A stretch of 64,000 bases of DNA. It comes from Streptomyces flaveus (GTDB taxonomy: Bacteria > Actinomycetota > Actinomycetes > Streptomycetales > Streptomycetaceae). Where the stretch lies: the NCBI RefSeq assembly GCF_014647675.1, contig NZ_BMPQ01000018.1:1-64000 (forward strand), read 5' to 3'. Below, in pieces: positions 52,591 through 60,543 of this stretch (the stretch's first letter is position 1; every line of letters begins with the position of its first letter). The position numbers and the translations under genes were made by a program. The notes under the pieces are model-generated. The model ran no database searches. It saw only the letters and a list, made by a program, of their open reading frames with translations, and was not told the DNA's origin.

Positions 52591-53052
52591 CTACTGGTTC
52601 ACCCCCTCTCCGGACTCGGCGGCTTCGCCCGCGGGGTGAGGCGGCGCCATCACCCCCTCGGGCCCCGCCGGAGGCACCGGCCCTGCCGGTCCCGCCCGAG
52701 ACCTGACCTCCGCGGTGAACGGCCCTCGCCCCGCCGCGACCCTGACGTCCGAGATCTCGCCGTAGACGGCACACCGCACGATGCGGGTGCCCTGGGCCCG
52801 CGCCACCCGGTCCGCCCGGGCGCAGGCCGCCGTACCGCCCTCCATCCAGTGGTCCGCCGCCGCGAGCGCCGCCAAGTCAGCGGCGCCACCCGCGTGGTGA
52901 CGGGTCAACACCGCTTGGCTCATCGCGAGGATGACGCCGAAGATGACGCACAGCACCGCGATCACGCCCACCGCCGAGACGGTCGCCGAGCCCCGGTCCG
53001 AAGCGAACGCTCTCCTGCGCGAACCCCACCATCGCTCGCTTCCCTTCGTCAT
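52591..53052 (-). CDS. Tad-operon pseudopilin-like protein (Rv3654c-type helicase/secretion/TadG-like)
   Basis: 153 residues. After a basic start (MTKGSERWWGSRRRAF) comes DRGSATVSAVGVIAVLCVIF, a membrane helix of the TadE/G pilin-like type with an initial Asp/Gly/Ser cleft. The C-terminal domain contains ADHWMEGGTAACARADRVAR with paired Cys (ACARA, RCAVYG). The start ATG overlaps the stop of the TadE-like gene by four bases (ATGA), so translation is coupled. It is the last gene of the tad operon. Role in pilus assembly or initiation is inferred. Confidence 0.8.
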   Translation of the reverse strand: MTKGSERWWGSRRRAFASDRGSATVSAVGVIAVLCVIFGVILAMSQAVLTRHHAGGAADLAALAAADHWMEGGTAACARADRVARAQGTRIVRCAVYGEISDVRVAAGRGPFTAEVRSRAGPAGPVPPAGPEGVMAPPHPAGEAAESGEGVNQ

Positions 53053-53459
53053 CCGCCCGCCCCCACCGTCTCCTCGGCCAGGGCCACGGCCTCGTGCTCC
53101 AGGTCGAGGGTCAGCGCGTCGGGGCCCGGGGGCTTCGCCGTGACCCGTACGCGCACCAGGTCGCCCTCGCGTCGAACCGTGACCTGCGCCCCGCTCGGCG
53201 CCGTCTGCCGGGCCACCGTCGTCACCGTGCCCGGTGGGTCCTGACGGGCCGCCGCACGTGCCCCCGCCCGGGCCGCGTCCACGCACTGGATCTGCGCGGA
53301 CACGGCCATCAGGGCCCAGACCAGTGCCATCGCGAACGCGACCAGCACGGGCAGCACGATGGCCGCCTCCGCCGTCACGAACCCTCGGTCCCCGGCCATA
53401 CGCGGGCCCAGACCCCGGCCCAGTACCGGACGGGCCGCCCGCTCCTCAGAACTGGCCAT
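53049..53459 (-). CDS. TadE-family minor pseudopilin
   Basis: 136 residues. A short basic leader (RMAGDRGFVTAEAAIVL) leads into one hydrophobic helix VLVAFAMALVWALMAVSAQ; the Glu at the +5-like position in TAEAA is the classic pilin feature. The exposed domain then has CVDAARAGARAAARQDP. The ATG lies inside the end of the DUF4244 gene (14-base overlap). TadE-type proteins are minor components of Flp pili. Confidence 0.85.
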   Translation of the reverse strand: MASSEERAARPVLGRGLGPRMAGDRGFVTAEAAIVLPVLVAFAMALVWALMAVSAQIQCVDAARAGARAAARQDPPGTVTTVARQTAPSGAQVTVRREGDLVRVRVTAKPPGPDALTLDLEHEAVALAEETVGAGG

Positions 53460-53796
53460 TGAGCGCTCGCTCCACGATGTCCTGCAGAGCTCCCTTGACC
53501 TGCCCGCTGGTCAGCACCTCGTAGAGCAGCGCGGCGAAGCCCACTGCCGCGATCAGCCCCATCGCGTACTCGGAGGTCACCATTCCGGCATCCCTCCGCG
53601 CCGCCGAAGTCCTCCGCACCGCCCAGGCCGTCGGCAGCTCCCACGCCCTGCCCATCAGCGCCTGCACCCTGCCGGCCCGCACTCGTACCCGCATTGCCTT
53701 GCTCATTCGAACCCCCGTGTAGATCCGCTCTGTCGACTCGTTCGACGAGTTCGACTCATTCACTTCGTCCAGCCCCGCTGGACCCGTTCCGTTCAT
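53446..53796 (-). CDS. Flp-type major pilin-like protein (DUF4244)
   Basis: 116 residues as an open frame; the true start may be the internal ATG at 53706 giving about 86 residues. The C-terminal 45 residues are a small pilin: RRDAGMVTSEYAMGLIAAVG then FAALLYEVL. The G-M-V-T-S-E-Y junction, with Glu five residues after the Gly, is what prepilin peptidases cut. It resembles the actinobacterial DUF4244 family in tad loci. Most likely the pilus subunit. It follows TadC by 27 bp. Confidence 0.82.
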   Translation of the reverse strand: MNGTGPAGLDEVNESNSSNESTERIYTGVRMSKAMRVRVRAGRVQALMGRAWELPTAWAVRRTSAARRDAGMVTSEYAMGLIAAVGFAALLYEVLTSGQVKGALQDIVERALNGQF

Positions 53797-53823
53797 CGCT
53801 CGCCCTTCATCACGTCTCGCCCG

Positions 53824-54597
53824 TCATCCACCGCCTCCCAACACCCCGCCCGCCAGCCCGATCACCACAGGCAGCACCCCGATGGCGATGAACGCGGGCA
53901 GGAAACACAGCCCCACAGGCGCGGTGACCATGACGGCCGCCCGCCGCGCACGAGTGGTGGCGGTACGTCCCCACTCCGCGCGTGCCTCCGCGGCGAGCCG
54001 CCCGACAGGACTCGCCGCCGGTACGCCCGACTCACCCGCCCGCTCCAGCAGCCGGGCCAGTGCCCGGGCGCCGGACAGCGCGGCCAACCCCCGCCACGCC
54101 TCGGCCGGTTCACCGCCGAGCCGCACCTCGGCCGCGCCCCGTGCGAGCCGTTCTCCCACGGGCCCTTCCAGCGCCTCCCCCACCGCCTGAGCCGCCGCCA
54201 CGGGACTGGCGCCGGCCGCGATGCAGGCCGCCAACAGATCGGCGGCAAGCGGGAGTTGCCGCTCGGCCAGTCCCGAGCCGGACTCCTCCGCCGGCGTAGG
54301 CCTTCGCTGCCACCTCCTCACCCCGAACCCGGCCACGAGCCCCACGACGATCCCGGGAACTCCGCCGACGAACACCCAGCAGGCGCTGACGGCGCCCGCC
54401 ACCGGCAGCCACTTCCGCATCGGGGTCCGCACGTCGAAGCGTCGTCCGGTGGGCATCGGTGCCACGACCAGCACCGCTCCCAGCCGTCTGCGCACCCTCC
54501 GCTCCCGCCGCGCCGCCCCCAGGGCCCACACCAGCGACCACATCCCCGCCACCAGGCACAGGGCCACCCCCAGCCTGTGGGCAACCTCCGTACTCAT
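53824..54597 (-). CDS. tadC: TadC-like type II/IV secretion membrane protein
   Basis: 257 residues from the ATG at 54597, whose first bases overlap the TadB stop. Membrane helices lie near the N-terminus (LGVALCLVAGMWSLVWAL), around residues 65-90 (AVSACWVFVGGVPGIVVGLVA), and at the C-terminus (APVGLCFLPAFIAIGVLPVV). The central soluble helical domain with LLAACIAAGASPVAAAQAVG is the T2SSF fold. Inner-membrane platform of the pilus assembly machine, working with TadB and the ATPase. Confidence 0.88.
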   Translation of the reverse strand: MSTEVAHRLGVALCLVAGMWSLVWALGAARRERRVRRRLGAVLVVAPMPTGRRFDVRTPMRKWLPVAGAVSACWVFVGGVPGIVVGLVAGFGVRRWQRRPTPAEESGSGLAERQLPLAADLLAACIAAGASPVAAAQAVGEALEGPVGERLARGAAEVRLGGEPAEAWRGLAALSGARALARLLERAGESGVPAASPVGRLAAEARAEWGRTATTRARRAAVMVTAPVGLCFLPAFIAIGVLPVVIGLAGGVLGGGG

Positions 54598-55484
54598 CCC
54601 GCCTCCGCCTTCCGTACGATCCACAGCGCCCACCACAGCCCGACGCCCTCCAGCGCCCCGCCGACCAGCAGACAGCCGAGGCCGGCGCCGGTGTGCAGCA
54701 CGACGTGCAGCGGATCGGCGCCGAGCGCGGTGCCGAGGAGCAGGCCCAGCAGGGGCAAGCCCGCGAGCAGCACCGCCGTCGACCGCGCCCCCGCCAACTG
54801 GGCGCGCAGATCGGCACGTTGATCCCGCTCCGCGCGCAACGCCGCCTCCAGCCGGTCGAGCCCGGCCGCGAGTCCGGCACCCCGGTCCACGGCGACCCGC
54901 CAGCACGCGGCGAGGCCCAGCAGTCCCTCGGCGCCCGGCCGCCGTGCCGCATCGGTGAGCGCGCCGGGCACATCCCCGCCGAACCGCGCCGCCGCCAGCA
55001 CCACCGCCTGCGCATCGCCGAGCCCGCCCGAGTCACGAGCGGCCCGCAGCAGCGCCTCACCCGGCTGCCGCCCGGCGCGCACCTCACCCGCGAGCGCCCC
55101 GCACAACGCGATCACCGCATCGGCCCACCGCTCCCGCGTACGCCGCGCCTGACCGGCCCGCCGAGCCCGCCTCACCAGCGGCACCCCGAGCGCGCCCACG
55201 ACGAGCGGCACCACAGACGCCCCCAGAAGGGCGATCACCGCTCCGGCGACCAGCGACCACCACTCGCCCCGAAGCCGATGCAGCCGCCGTAGCCACTCCA
55301 CAGCCGGCGCGACCCGCTCCCGCGCCCTTCGCTCCCACGTCGGCGGTCCAGCCCCCGCCAACCCGCCACCCGCACACAGCAGTTGCGCCCGCCGGGCCCC
55401 TGGCCCTTGGCCACTCATCAGCCAGGCCGCCGCCCCGGCACACACCATCGCCGCACCCACCGACACCTCACCGACCCCCGTCAC
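54594..55484 (-). CDS. tadB: TadB-like secretion membrane protein
   Basis: 296 residues from a GTG overlapping the TadA stop by four bases. Membrane helices occur near residues 70-100 (SLVAGAVIALLGASVVPLV) and at the end (ALEGVGLWWALWIV). The T2SSF core has the two repeats ADAVIALCGALAGEVRAGR and AEGLLGLAACWRVAVDRGAG. Platform protein paired with TadC; many tad systems have both. Order and coupling with TadA support this assignment. Confidence 0.88.
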   Translation of the reverse strand: MTGVGEVSVGAAMVCAGAAAWLMSGQGPGARRAQLLCAGGGLAGAGPPTWERRARERVAPAVEWLRRLHRLRGEWWSLVAGAVIALLGASVVPLVVGALGVPLVRRARRAGQARRTRERWADAVIALCGALAGEVRAGRQPGEALLRAARDSGGLGDAQAVVLAAARFGGDVPGALTDAARRPGAEGLLGLAACWRVAVDRGAGLAAGLDRLEAALRAERDQRADLRAQLAGARSTAVLLAGLPLLGLLLGTALGADPLHVVLHTGAGLGCLLVGGALEGVGLWWALWIVRKAEAG

Positions 55485-56698
55485 AAGCCCTCACTCCTCT
55501 CACCGAGCAGCCCCCGCAGCCGCTCCCAACCCCGCTCGTACGCGAAGACCTCCGCGCCCCAGCGCAGCGCCGGCACCGTCACCACCAGCCCCGCCGGATC
55601 CCGCTCCAGCACATGCACCTCGGCGATCCGCCGCCGCCCGGCCCGGTCGCGTACGAGATGGAGCACCACCGAAAGGGCAGCCGCCACCTGGCTGTGCAGG
55701 GCGGCCCGGTCGAGCCCCGCCGCCGTGCCCAGCGCCTCCAAGCGGGCGGGCACCAATGACGCGGCGTTCGCGTGGACGGTGCCACCGCCGTTGTGGCCGG
55801 TGTTCAGCGCAGCCAGCAGATGGACGACTTCGGGCCCGCGCACCTCGCCGACGACCAACCGGTCCGGGCGCATCCGCAGGGCCTGGCGCACCAGGTCCTG
55901 GAGCGTGACAAGTCCGGCGCCCTCCTGATTGGCGGGTCGGGATTCCAGGCGTACGACATGGGGATGGTCGGGGCGCAGCTCCGCCGAGTCCTCGGCGAGC
56001 ACGATCCGCTCACCCGGTCCGACCAGCCCCAGCAGGGCACTCAGGAGTGTCGTCTTCCCGCTGCCCGTACCGCCGCTGATCAGGAACGACAGCCGGGCGT
56101 CGAGCAGCGCCCGCAGCACCCGGTCACCGCCAGGGGGTACGGTCCCCGCCGCCACCAGTTCGTCGAGCGTGAACGCCCGGGGCCGCACGACCCGCAGCGA
56201 CAGGCACGTCGAGCCGACCGCGACCGGTGGCAGCACCGCATGCAGACGCGTACCGTCCGGAAGCCGCGCGTCGACCCAGGGGTGCGCGTCGTCGAGCCGA
56301 CGCCCGGCCACGGCCGCGAGGCGCTGCGCGAGCCGTCGTACGGCCGCCGCGTCCGGAAAGGAAACGGCCGTCAGCTCCAGGCCGCCGCCCCGGTCCACCC
56401 ACACCCGGTCAGGTGCCGAGACCAGCACATCGGTCACCGAGGGATCGGCGAGCAGCGGCTCCAGCGGACCGGTCCCAACCAGCTCGGAGCGCAACCGCTC
56501 GGCGGCGCCGAGCACTTCGGCGTCCCCCAGTACCCTCCCCTGGTCCCGCAAGGCCTGCGCCACCCGCGCCGGAGTCGGTTCGGCCCCGCTCTCGGCCAGC
56601 CACTGCCGCACCCCGTCCAGCAGCTCCCCATCGGCGGGCCGACCCACGCCCGTACGTCCACCGAGCCCTCCGGCGCGCACGCGTGTGCCCCCGCTCAT
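55481..56698 (-). CDS. tadA: TadA/CpaF-family pilus assembly ATPase
   Basis: 405 residues. The N-terminal domain has the conserved DPSVTDVLVSAPDRVWVDRGG. The ATPase core has Walker A ISGGTGSGKTTLLSALLG, the Asp box LVRQALRMRPDRLVVGEVRG and HANAASLVPARLEALG with the His box. It powers extension of Flp pili or other secretion by hydrolysing ATP on the cytoplasmic face. The start overlaps the preceding ATPase gene's stop by four bases, and its own stop overlaps tadB. Confidence 0.92.
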   Translation of the reverse strand: MSGGTRVRAGGLGGRTGVGRPADGELLDGVRQWLAESGAEPTPARVAQALRDQGRVLGDAEVLGAAERLRSELVGTGPLEPLLADPSVTDVLVSAPDRVWVDRGGGLELTAVSFPDAAAVRRLAQRLAAVAGRRLDDAHPWVDARLPDGTRLHAVLPPVAVGSTCLSLRVVRPRAFTLDELVAAGTVPPGGDRVLRALLDARLSFLISGGTGSGKTTLLSALLGLVGPGERIVLAEDSAELRPDHPHVVRLESRPANQEGAGLVTLQDLVRQALRMRPDRLVVGEVRGPEVVHLLAALNTGHNGGGTVHANAASLVPARLEALGTAAGLDRAALHSQVAAALSVVLHLVRDRAGRRRIAEVHVLERDPAGLVVTVPALRWGAEVFAYERGWERLRGLLGERSEGL

Positions 56699-57807
56699 AC
56701 GCCCCCTCCCGCAACCGCGGCCCGCTCCCAGAACGCCGAGCAGAAGCGGGCAAGCGGCCCCCGCGTGTCTGCTCCGGGCGGAGCCCCGCGTTCCTGGGCC
56801 ACCGGCAGCCCCGCCTCCACGGGGACCTCGCCCGCCAAGGGCAGCCCGAGCAGTCGGGCCACCTCCTTGTCGTCCAGGCCAGGTGCGTACGGCCCTCGTA
56901 CCGCGACTCGTAGATCGCGCAGGACCATGCCGATCACGGACGCCACCCGTCCTGCCGCCGCGACGGCGCGCAGCTCGGCGGGGACCACGAGGAGCCCGAG
57001 GTCCAGCTGGGCGAGCACCTCCGCGACCCCTTCGTCGATCCGGCGCGGCAGGTCCACGACCACCGTGCCGCCCCGCCGCCGGGCTGCGGCCAGCACCGCG
57101 CGTACGGCCTCGGGAGCGATGGCGACGCAGTCACCGCGGTCCCAGCTGAGGACACGCAAGGCGTGCAGCTCGGGCAGCGACTCCTCCAGGGCGCCGCCTC
57201 CGACCCGGCCGCGCGAGGCGGCGAAGGCCGGCCAGCGCAGGCCCTCGGCCGTCTCGCCGCCGAGGAGTACGTCGAGTCCGCCGCCCAGCGGATCCGCGTC
57301 CACGAGCAGTGTGCGCCGCCCCTCGCGCGCCGAGGTGACCGCGAGCGCGCAGGCGAGCGTGGAGGAACCGGCCCCGCCGCGGCCGCCGATCACGCCGACG
57401 GTGAGCGCGGGCGGGCCGACTCCTTCAGCCACGTCGGCGATCCGGTCGACCAGCCATTGTTCGCCATCGGGCAGCAGCAGAACATGGTCGGCGCCGATCT
57501 CCACGGCCCGCTGCCACACCCCCGAATCGTCCTGATCCCGCCCTACCAGCACCACTCCGCGCCTGCGCACGGCTCCGCGCACCCGTCGCGCGGCATCATC
57601 GCCGACCAGCACCAAAGGTGCCGTCTCCCAGCCGCCTCCGCGCTCCGGCACCCCGTGGTGGACCTCGGGCCTGGCGCCCGCCGCGGCACACAGCCGCAGC
57701 AGGTCGTCCAGCAGTTCCACGTCCTCCGTGACGATCAACGGCCTGCCCTGCCGCCCCTCGGCGGCCGACGGCCGGTCGTGTGTGATGGCTCCCGCCACGA
57801 TCTCCAT
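56695..57807 (-). CDS. CpaE/Ssd-like ParA-superfamily ATPase heading the tad operon
   Basis: 370 residues from the ATG at 57807 with GAAGGGGG directly before it; a slightly later start is possible. A receiver-like N-terminal part (PLIVTEDVELLDDLLRLCAA) is followed by a MinD/ParA-type domain with IGGRGGAGSSTLACALA (deviant Walker A: Gly-Ala-Gly-Ser-Ser-Thr, no usual Lys), LLVDADPLGGGLDVLLG and a Walker B-type VVVDLPRRID. CpaE homologues localise tad pili; in actinobacteria the relative Ssd affects septum placement. The first gene of the unit; its stop overlaps tadA. Confidence 0.85.
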   Translation of the reverse strand: MEIVAGAITHDRPSAAEGRQGRPLIVTEDVELLDDLLRLCAAAGARPEVHHGVPERGGGWETAPLVLVGDDAARRVRGAVRRRGVVLVGRDQDDSGVWQRAVEIGADHVLLLPDGEQWLVDRIADVAEGVGPPALTVGVIGGRGGAGSSTLACALAVTSAREGRRTLLVDADPLGGGLDVLLGGETAEGLRWPAFAASRGRVGGGALEESLPELHALRVLSWDRGDCVAIAPEAVRAVLAAARRRGGTVVVDLPRRIDEGVAEVLAQLDLGLLVVPAELRAVAAAGRVASVIGMVLRDLRVAVRGPYAPGLDDKEVARLLGLPLAGEVPVEAGLPVAQERGAPPGADTRGPLARFCSAFWERAAVAGGGV

Positions 57808-58016
57808 CCCCCTTCGCTGCTTCCTCGCGAAGCCCCCGCGGCCCCGCGAATCCCGCCCGCGCACAAGAACCGGCAACCGGTCCTCCATATGGACCGCCGA
57901 TACGAACCGGCCATAGCCGCCGGACAAACCGAACCGGCCATGAACTCGCACCCGGCGGCACGCGCTGGAATCACGGTGCAGCGATCCCGGAAATCGTGTG
58001 GATCTTGCTCGATAAC

Positions 58017-58025
58017 TGTGGACAA
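58017..58025. promoter_or_regulatory. Single DnaA box in the tad-operon upstream region
   Basis: TGTGGACAA occurs about 210 bp upstream of the CpaE/Ssd-like gene. The surrounding gap 57808-58370 (560 bp) contains no supported gene apart from this box and the GC-rich hairpin at 58201-58235. Confidence 0.35.
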
Positions 58026-58200
58026 CTCGATGGCTGTGAATATCGCGTTCACCCATACCGGTGACCCCTGTACGACTTCCACAGAGCAGCGCGACGACTA
58101 CATACGGTGACGGATCATGCGTACGCGCGTAGAAGCACCGAAGCCCACACAAAGGACCCGGCGCTCAGTGAAGGAAAGGAAAAAACCCACCCGGACATGC

Positions 58201-58235
58201 GACGACCCCCGCCGGGGGGGAGAGCGGGGGTCGTC
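58201..58235 (-). terminator. Perfect 12-base-pair GC hairpin in the divergent gap
   Basis: Arms GACGACCCCCGC (58201-58212) and GCGGGGGTCGTC (58224-58235) are exact complements around 11 bases, mostly G. On the minus strand a T-run follows about 30 bases later (58168-58176). It may end transcription coming from the right or act as an attenuator ahead of the tad operon. Strand is uncertain. Confidence 0.45.
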
Positions 58236-58370
58236 CCCACGGCCGACTCGGGGGGGGAGGAGCCGGACCGGGTTAGCACGGTCGCGAACGATCCGTGACT
58301 TCCATGGTGTACCCGAGAGCCCTCTCAGGCAAACCCACACGCCTCACCTTACGCCGAATGGTGGGCGCCT

Positions 58371-59195
58371 ATGCTCGGGCTCGTGGAAAACCACTCCTTG
58401 CCCCGCACAGCGGCCTTCTTTGATCTGGACAAGACGGTCATTGCGAAGTCGAGCACGCTCACGTTCAGCAAGTCGTTCTACCAAGGTGGACTGATCAACC
58501 GCCGGGCTGTGTTGCGTACCGCATATGCCCAGTTTGTCTTCCTCGCGGGCGGCGCCGACCACGACCAGATGGAGCGGATGCGCGAGTACCTGTCCGCGCT
58601 GTGCCGCGGCTGGAACGTCCAGCAGGTCAAGGAGATCGTCGCCGAGACGCTTCATGACCTGATCGACCCGATCATCTACGACGAGGCGGCGTCCCTCATC
58701 GAGGAGCACCACCTCGCCGGCCGCGACGTCGTGATCGTCTCCACGTCGGGAACGGAGGTCGTCGAGCCGATCGGTGAACTGCTCGGCGCCGACCGGGTGG
58801 TGGCGACCCGCATGGTCGTGGGCGACGACGGCTGCTTCACGGGCGATGTGGAGTACTACGCGTACGGCCCGACGAAGGCCGAGGCGATCAAGGAGCTGGC
58901 CGCCTCCGAGGGATACGACCTCTCGCGCTGCTACGCCTACAGCGACTCGGCGACCGACATACCGATGCTCGAAGCCGTCGGCCATCCCCACGCCGTCAAT
59001 CCCGACCGCGCGCTGCGCCGCGAGGCCACCACGCGCGCGTGGCCCATACTCGACTTCCACCATCCGGTGCGACTCAAGCAGCGGCTGTCCGTGCCGCCCC
59101 GGCCGGCCCTGGTCGCGGCAGCGGCGATAGGCGCGGCGGCGGCCACCGCGGGCCTGGTCTGGTACGCGAACCGGCGCCGCTCGGTGGTGGGCTGA
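58371..59195 (+). CDS. HAD-IB family phosphatase with C-terminal membrane helix
   Basis: 274 residues from the ATG at 58371 (GTG 58383 is an alternative). HAD motif I is FFDLDKTVIAKSS (nucleophile Asp and D+2 Asp), motif II IVSTSGTEVVEP, motif III with KAEAIKEL, motif IV YSDSATDIPMLE. This is the SerB/CicA-type HAD-IB subclass. The C-terminus has a hydrophobic helix LVAAAAIGAAAATAGLVW then Arg-rich residues, which suggests membrane attachment. In S. coelicolor a gene at this place was described as linked with morphological differentiation (recalled). Substrate unknown. Confidence 0.88.
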   Translation: MLGLVENHSLPRTAAFFDLDKTVIAKSSTLTFSKSFYQGGLINRRAVLRTAYAQFVFLAGGADHDQMERMREYLSALCRGWNVQQVKEIVAETLHDLIDPIIYDEAASLIEEHHLAGRDVVIVSTSGTEVVEPIGELLGADRVVATRMVVGDDGCFTGDVEYYAYGPTKAEAIKELAASEGYDLSRCYAYSDSATDIPMLEAVGHPHAVNPDRALRREATTRAWPILDFHHPVRLKQRLSVPPRPALVAAAAIGAAAATAGLVWYANRRRSVVG

Positions 59196-59279
59196 GCCTG
59201 CCGAACGGCCCATGGCGATACGGGCGACCGATTCACTCCTCTTTGCTCCCAAAAGTAAAGAAGCGCAGCAAGGGCTTCC

Positions 59280-59535
59280 GCTTCCTCCGGTCCAGGAGTA
59301 CAAAGAAGTTAACGGCCCGCGAGACCAAGGAACATCCGAAAGGATCACCTTTAACCGCAACCGAGGCCCCACGGACCGAGCATGAACACTGGGCACCCAC
59401 GCGACGTCGACCCGTCGATTACGGGCCAGCCGCACCAGGAGACGGGCAAAGTTCCGACCTGATGGGCAATATCTCGAGGACGCTTGGTAACCCGGTGAAC
59501 ATGCCAGCGGCGGTACGAACTCTCGTACCGCCGCA
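59280..59535 (+). ncRNA. Candidate structured RNA with strong 3' hairpin (6S-like, scr3559 position)
   Basis: The 420-bp gap 59196-59617 has no gene but shows a hairpin CGCTTGGTA.../TGCCAGCG at about 59482-59510 and a perfect 12-bp stem GCGGCGGTACGA (59508-59519) / TCGTACCGCCGC (59524-59535) that could end a transcript. AT-rich AAAAGTAAAGAAG precedes the possible start near 59250-59265. In S. coelicolor the interval between the two matching neighbours is recalled to encode scr3559, proposed to be a 6S-like RNA. Boundaries and strand are estimates. Confidence 0.4.
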
Positions 59536-59617
59536 ACCCTGTTCAGGGAGTTTTTCGCCCTCCTGAGAGGCTCATTTCCAAGCCCCGAGGCAGCAGCCTC
59601 CACCGAGAGGCCGGACG

Positions 59618-60442
59618 TCACGCCGCCCCGCGCTGCAGCGCCTCGCACACCGCCGTCGACTCCCGCGCGCCCAGCCCAACCGCCTTGCCACAGTGGGCGA
59701 TCCAGGTCGCCATGCCCTCCGGGGTGCCGGAAACATAGCCTTCGAAGGCTGCCAGATAGGCCGCGCGACCTTGTTCCGCTTGGCCTACCTCGGCCGGGCA
59801 GACGGATTTCGGGTCGAGGCCACTGCCGACCAGGACGATGCGTTCGGCCGCGCGCGCGACCAGGCCGTTGTGGGAGACGAAGGGGCGCAGGGCGAGGAGT
59901 TCGCCGTGCACCACGGCGGCGGTCACCAGTGCGGGGGCGGAACTGCCCGCGATGATCAGCTGCGCGAGACCGTCGAGACGGCCCTCGACCTCGGCCGCGT
60001 CGGGCAGAGGCAGTTCGATCAGCGGCTCATCGACGGGTTCGCCGTCCTGACGTGGCCGCCCGACCTCCTCCCCCTTGTCCGCGGCCGCCACCAGGTGCAG
60101 CCGCGCCAGTACCCGAAGGGGCGACTGCCGCCAGACGGACAGGAGTTGGCCTGCCTCGGCGGTCAGCCGGAGGGCTGCGCCCACCACCCGGGCCTCGTCG
60201 TCACCGCTGAAGTCGGTGCGCCGGCGCACCTCTTCGAGGGCCCAGTCGGCGCCGGACAGCGCGGCGGAACCGCGCGCGCCGCGCAGCGCGGCCTCGGAGG
60301 TGACCTCGTTGCTGCGGCGCCGCATGATGCGGTGCCCGTACACCCGGTCCGCGGCCTTGCGCACGGACTCCACGGATTCGGCGACGCCGGGCAGCGAGCC
60401 CAGGGCCGCGAGCGGGTCGGCGTTCGCACCTGTCGTACTCAT
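59618..60442 (-). CDS. Fic-like protein with degenerate active site
   Basis: 274 residues from the ATG at 60442; an earlier in-frame start at 60529 lies in the intergenic region. All-helical sequence with a Fic-domain-like core near residues 190-215: RPFVSHNGLVARAAERI corresponds to the HPFxxGNGRxxR motif, but His is Arg, the catalytic Asp/Glu is Ser, and GNGR reads HNGL. It therefore cannot perform standard AMP transfer and is probably a structural or regulatory relative. Often annotated as oxidoreductase in Streptomyces, which the sequence does not support. Divergent from the CooC-like gene. Confidence 0.65.
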   Translation of the reverse strand: MSTTGANADPLAALGSLPGVAESVESVRKAADRVYGHRIMRRRSNEVTSEAALRGARGSAALSGADWALEEVRRRTDFSGDDEARVVGAALRLTAEAGQLLSVWRQSPLRVLARLHLVAAADKGEEVGRPRQDGEPVDEPLIELPLPDAAEVEGRLDGLAQLIIAGSSAPALVTAAVVHGELLALRPFVSHNGLVARAAERIVLVGSGLDPKSVCPAEVGQAEQGRAAYLAAFEGYVSGTPEGMATWIAHCGKAVGLGARESTAVCEALQRGAA

Positions 60443-60543
60443 GAGTACGACCCTACGCACCACTGTGACCATCCCCACGAAGGAGTGGTCTTCTTCACGT
60501 TTGGCGGCGACCCGGCGCGATTTGACCACTAGGCTTACTGAAC

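Noticed and set aside
58098..58340. An 80-codon minus-strand leader peptide gene over the GC hairpin
   Set aside because: Composition is dominated by Arg/Pro/Gly, there is no clear start site, and the hairpin explains the open frame.
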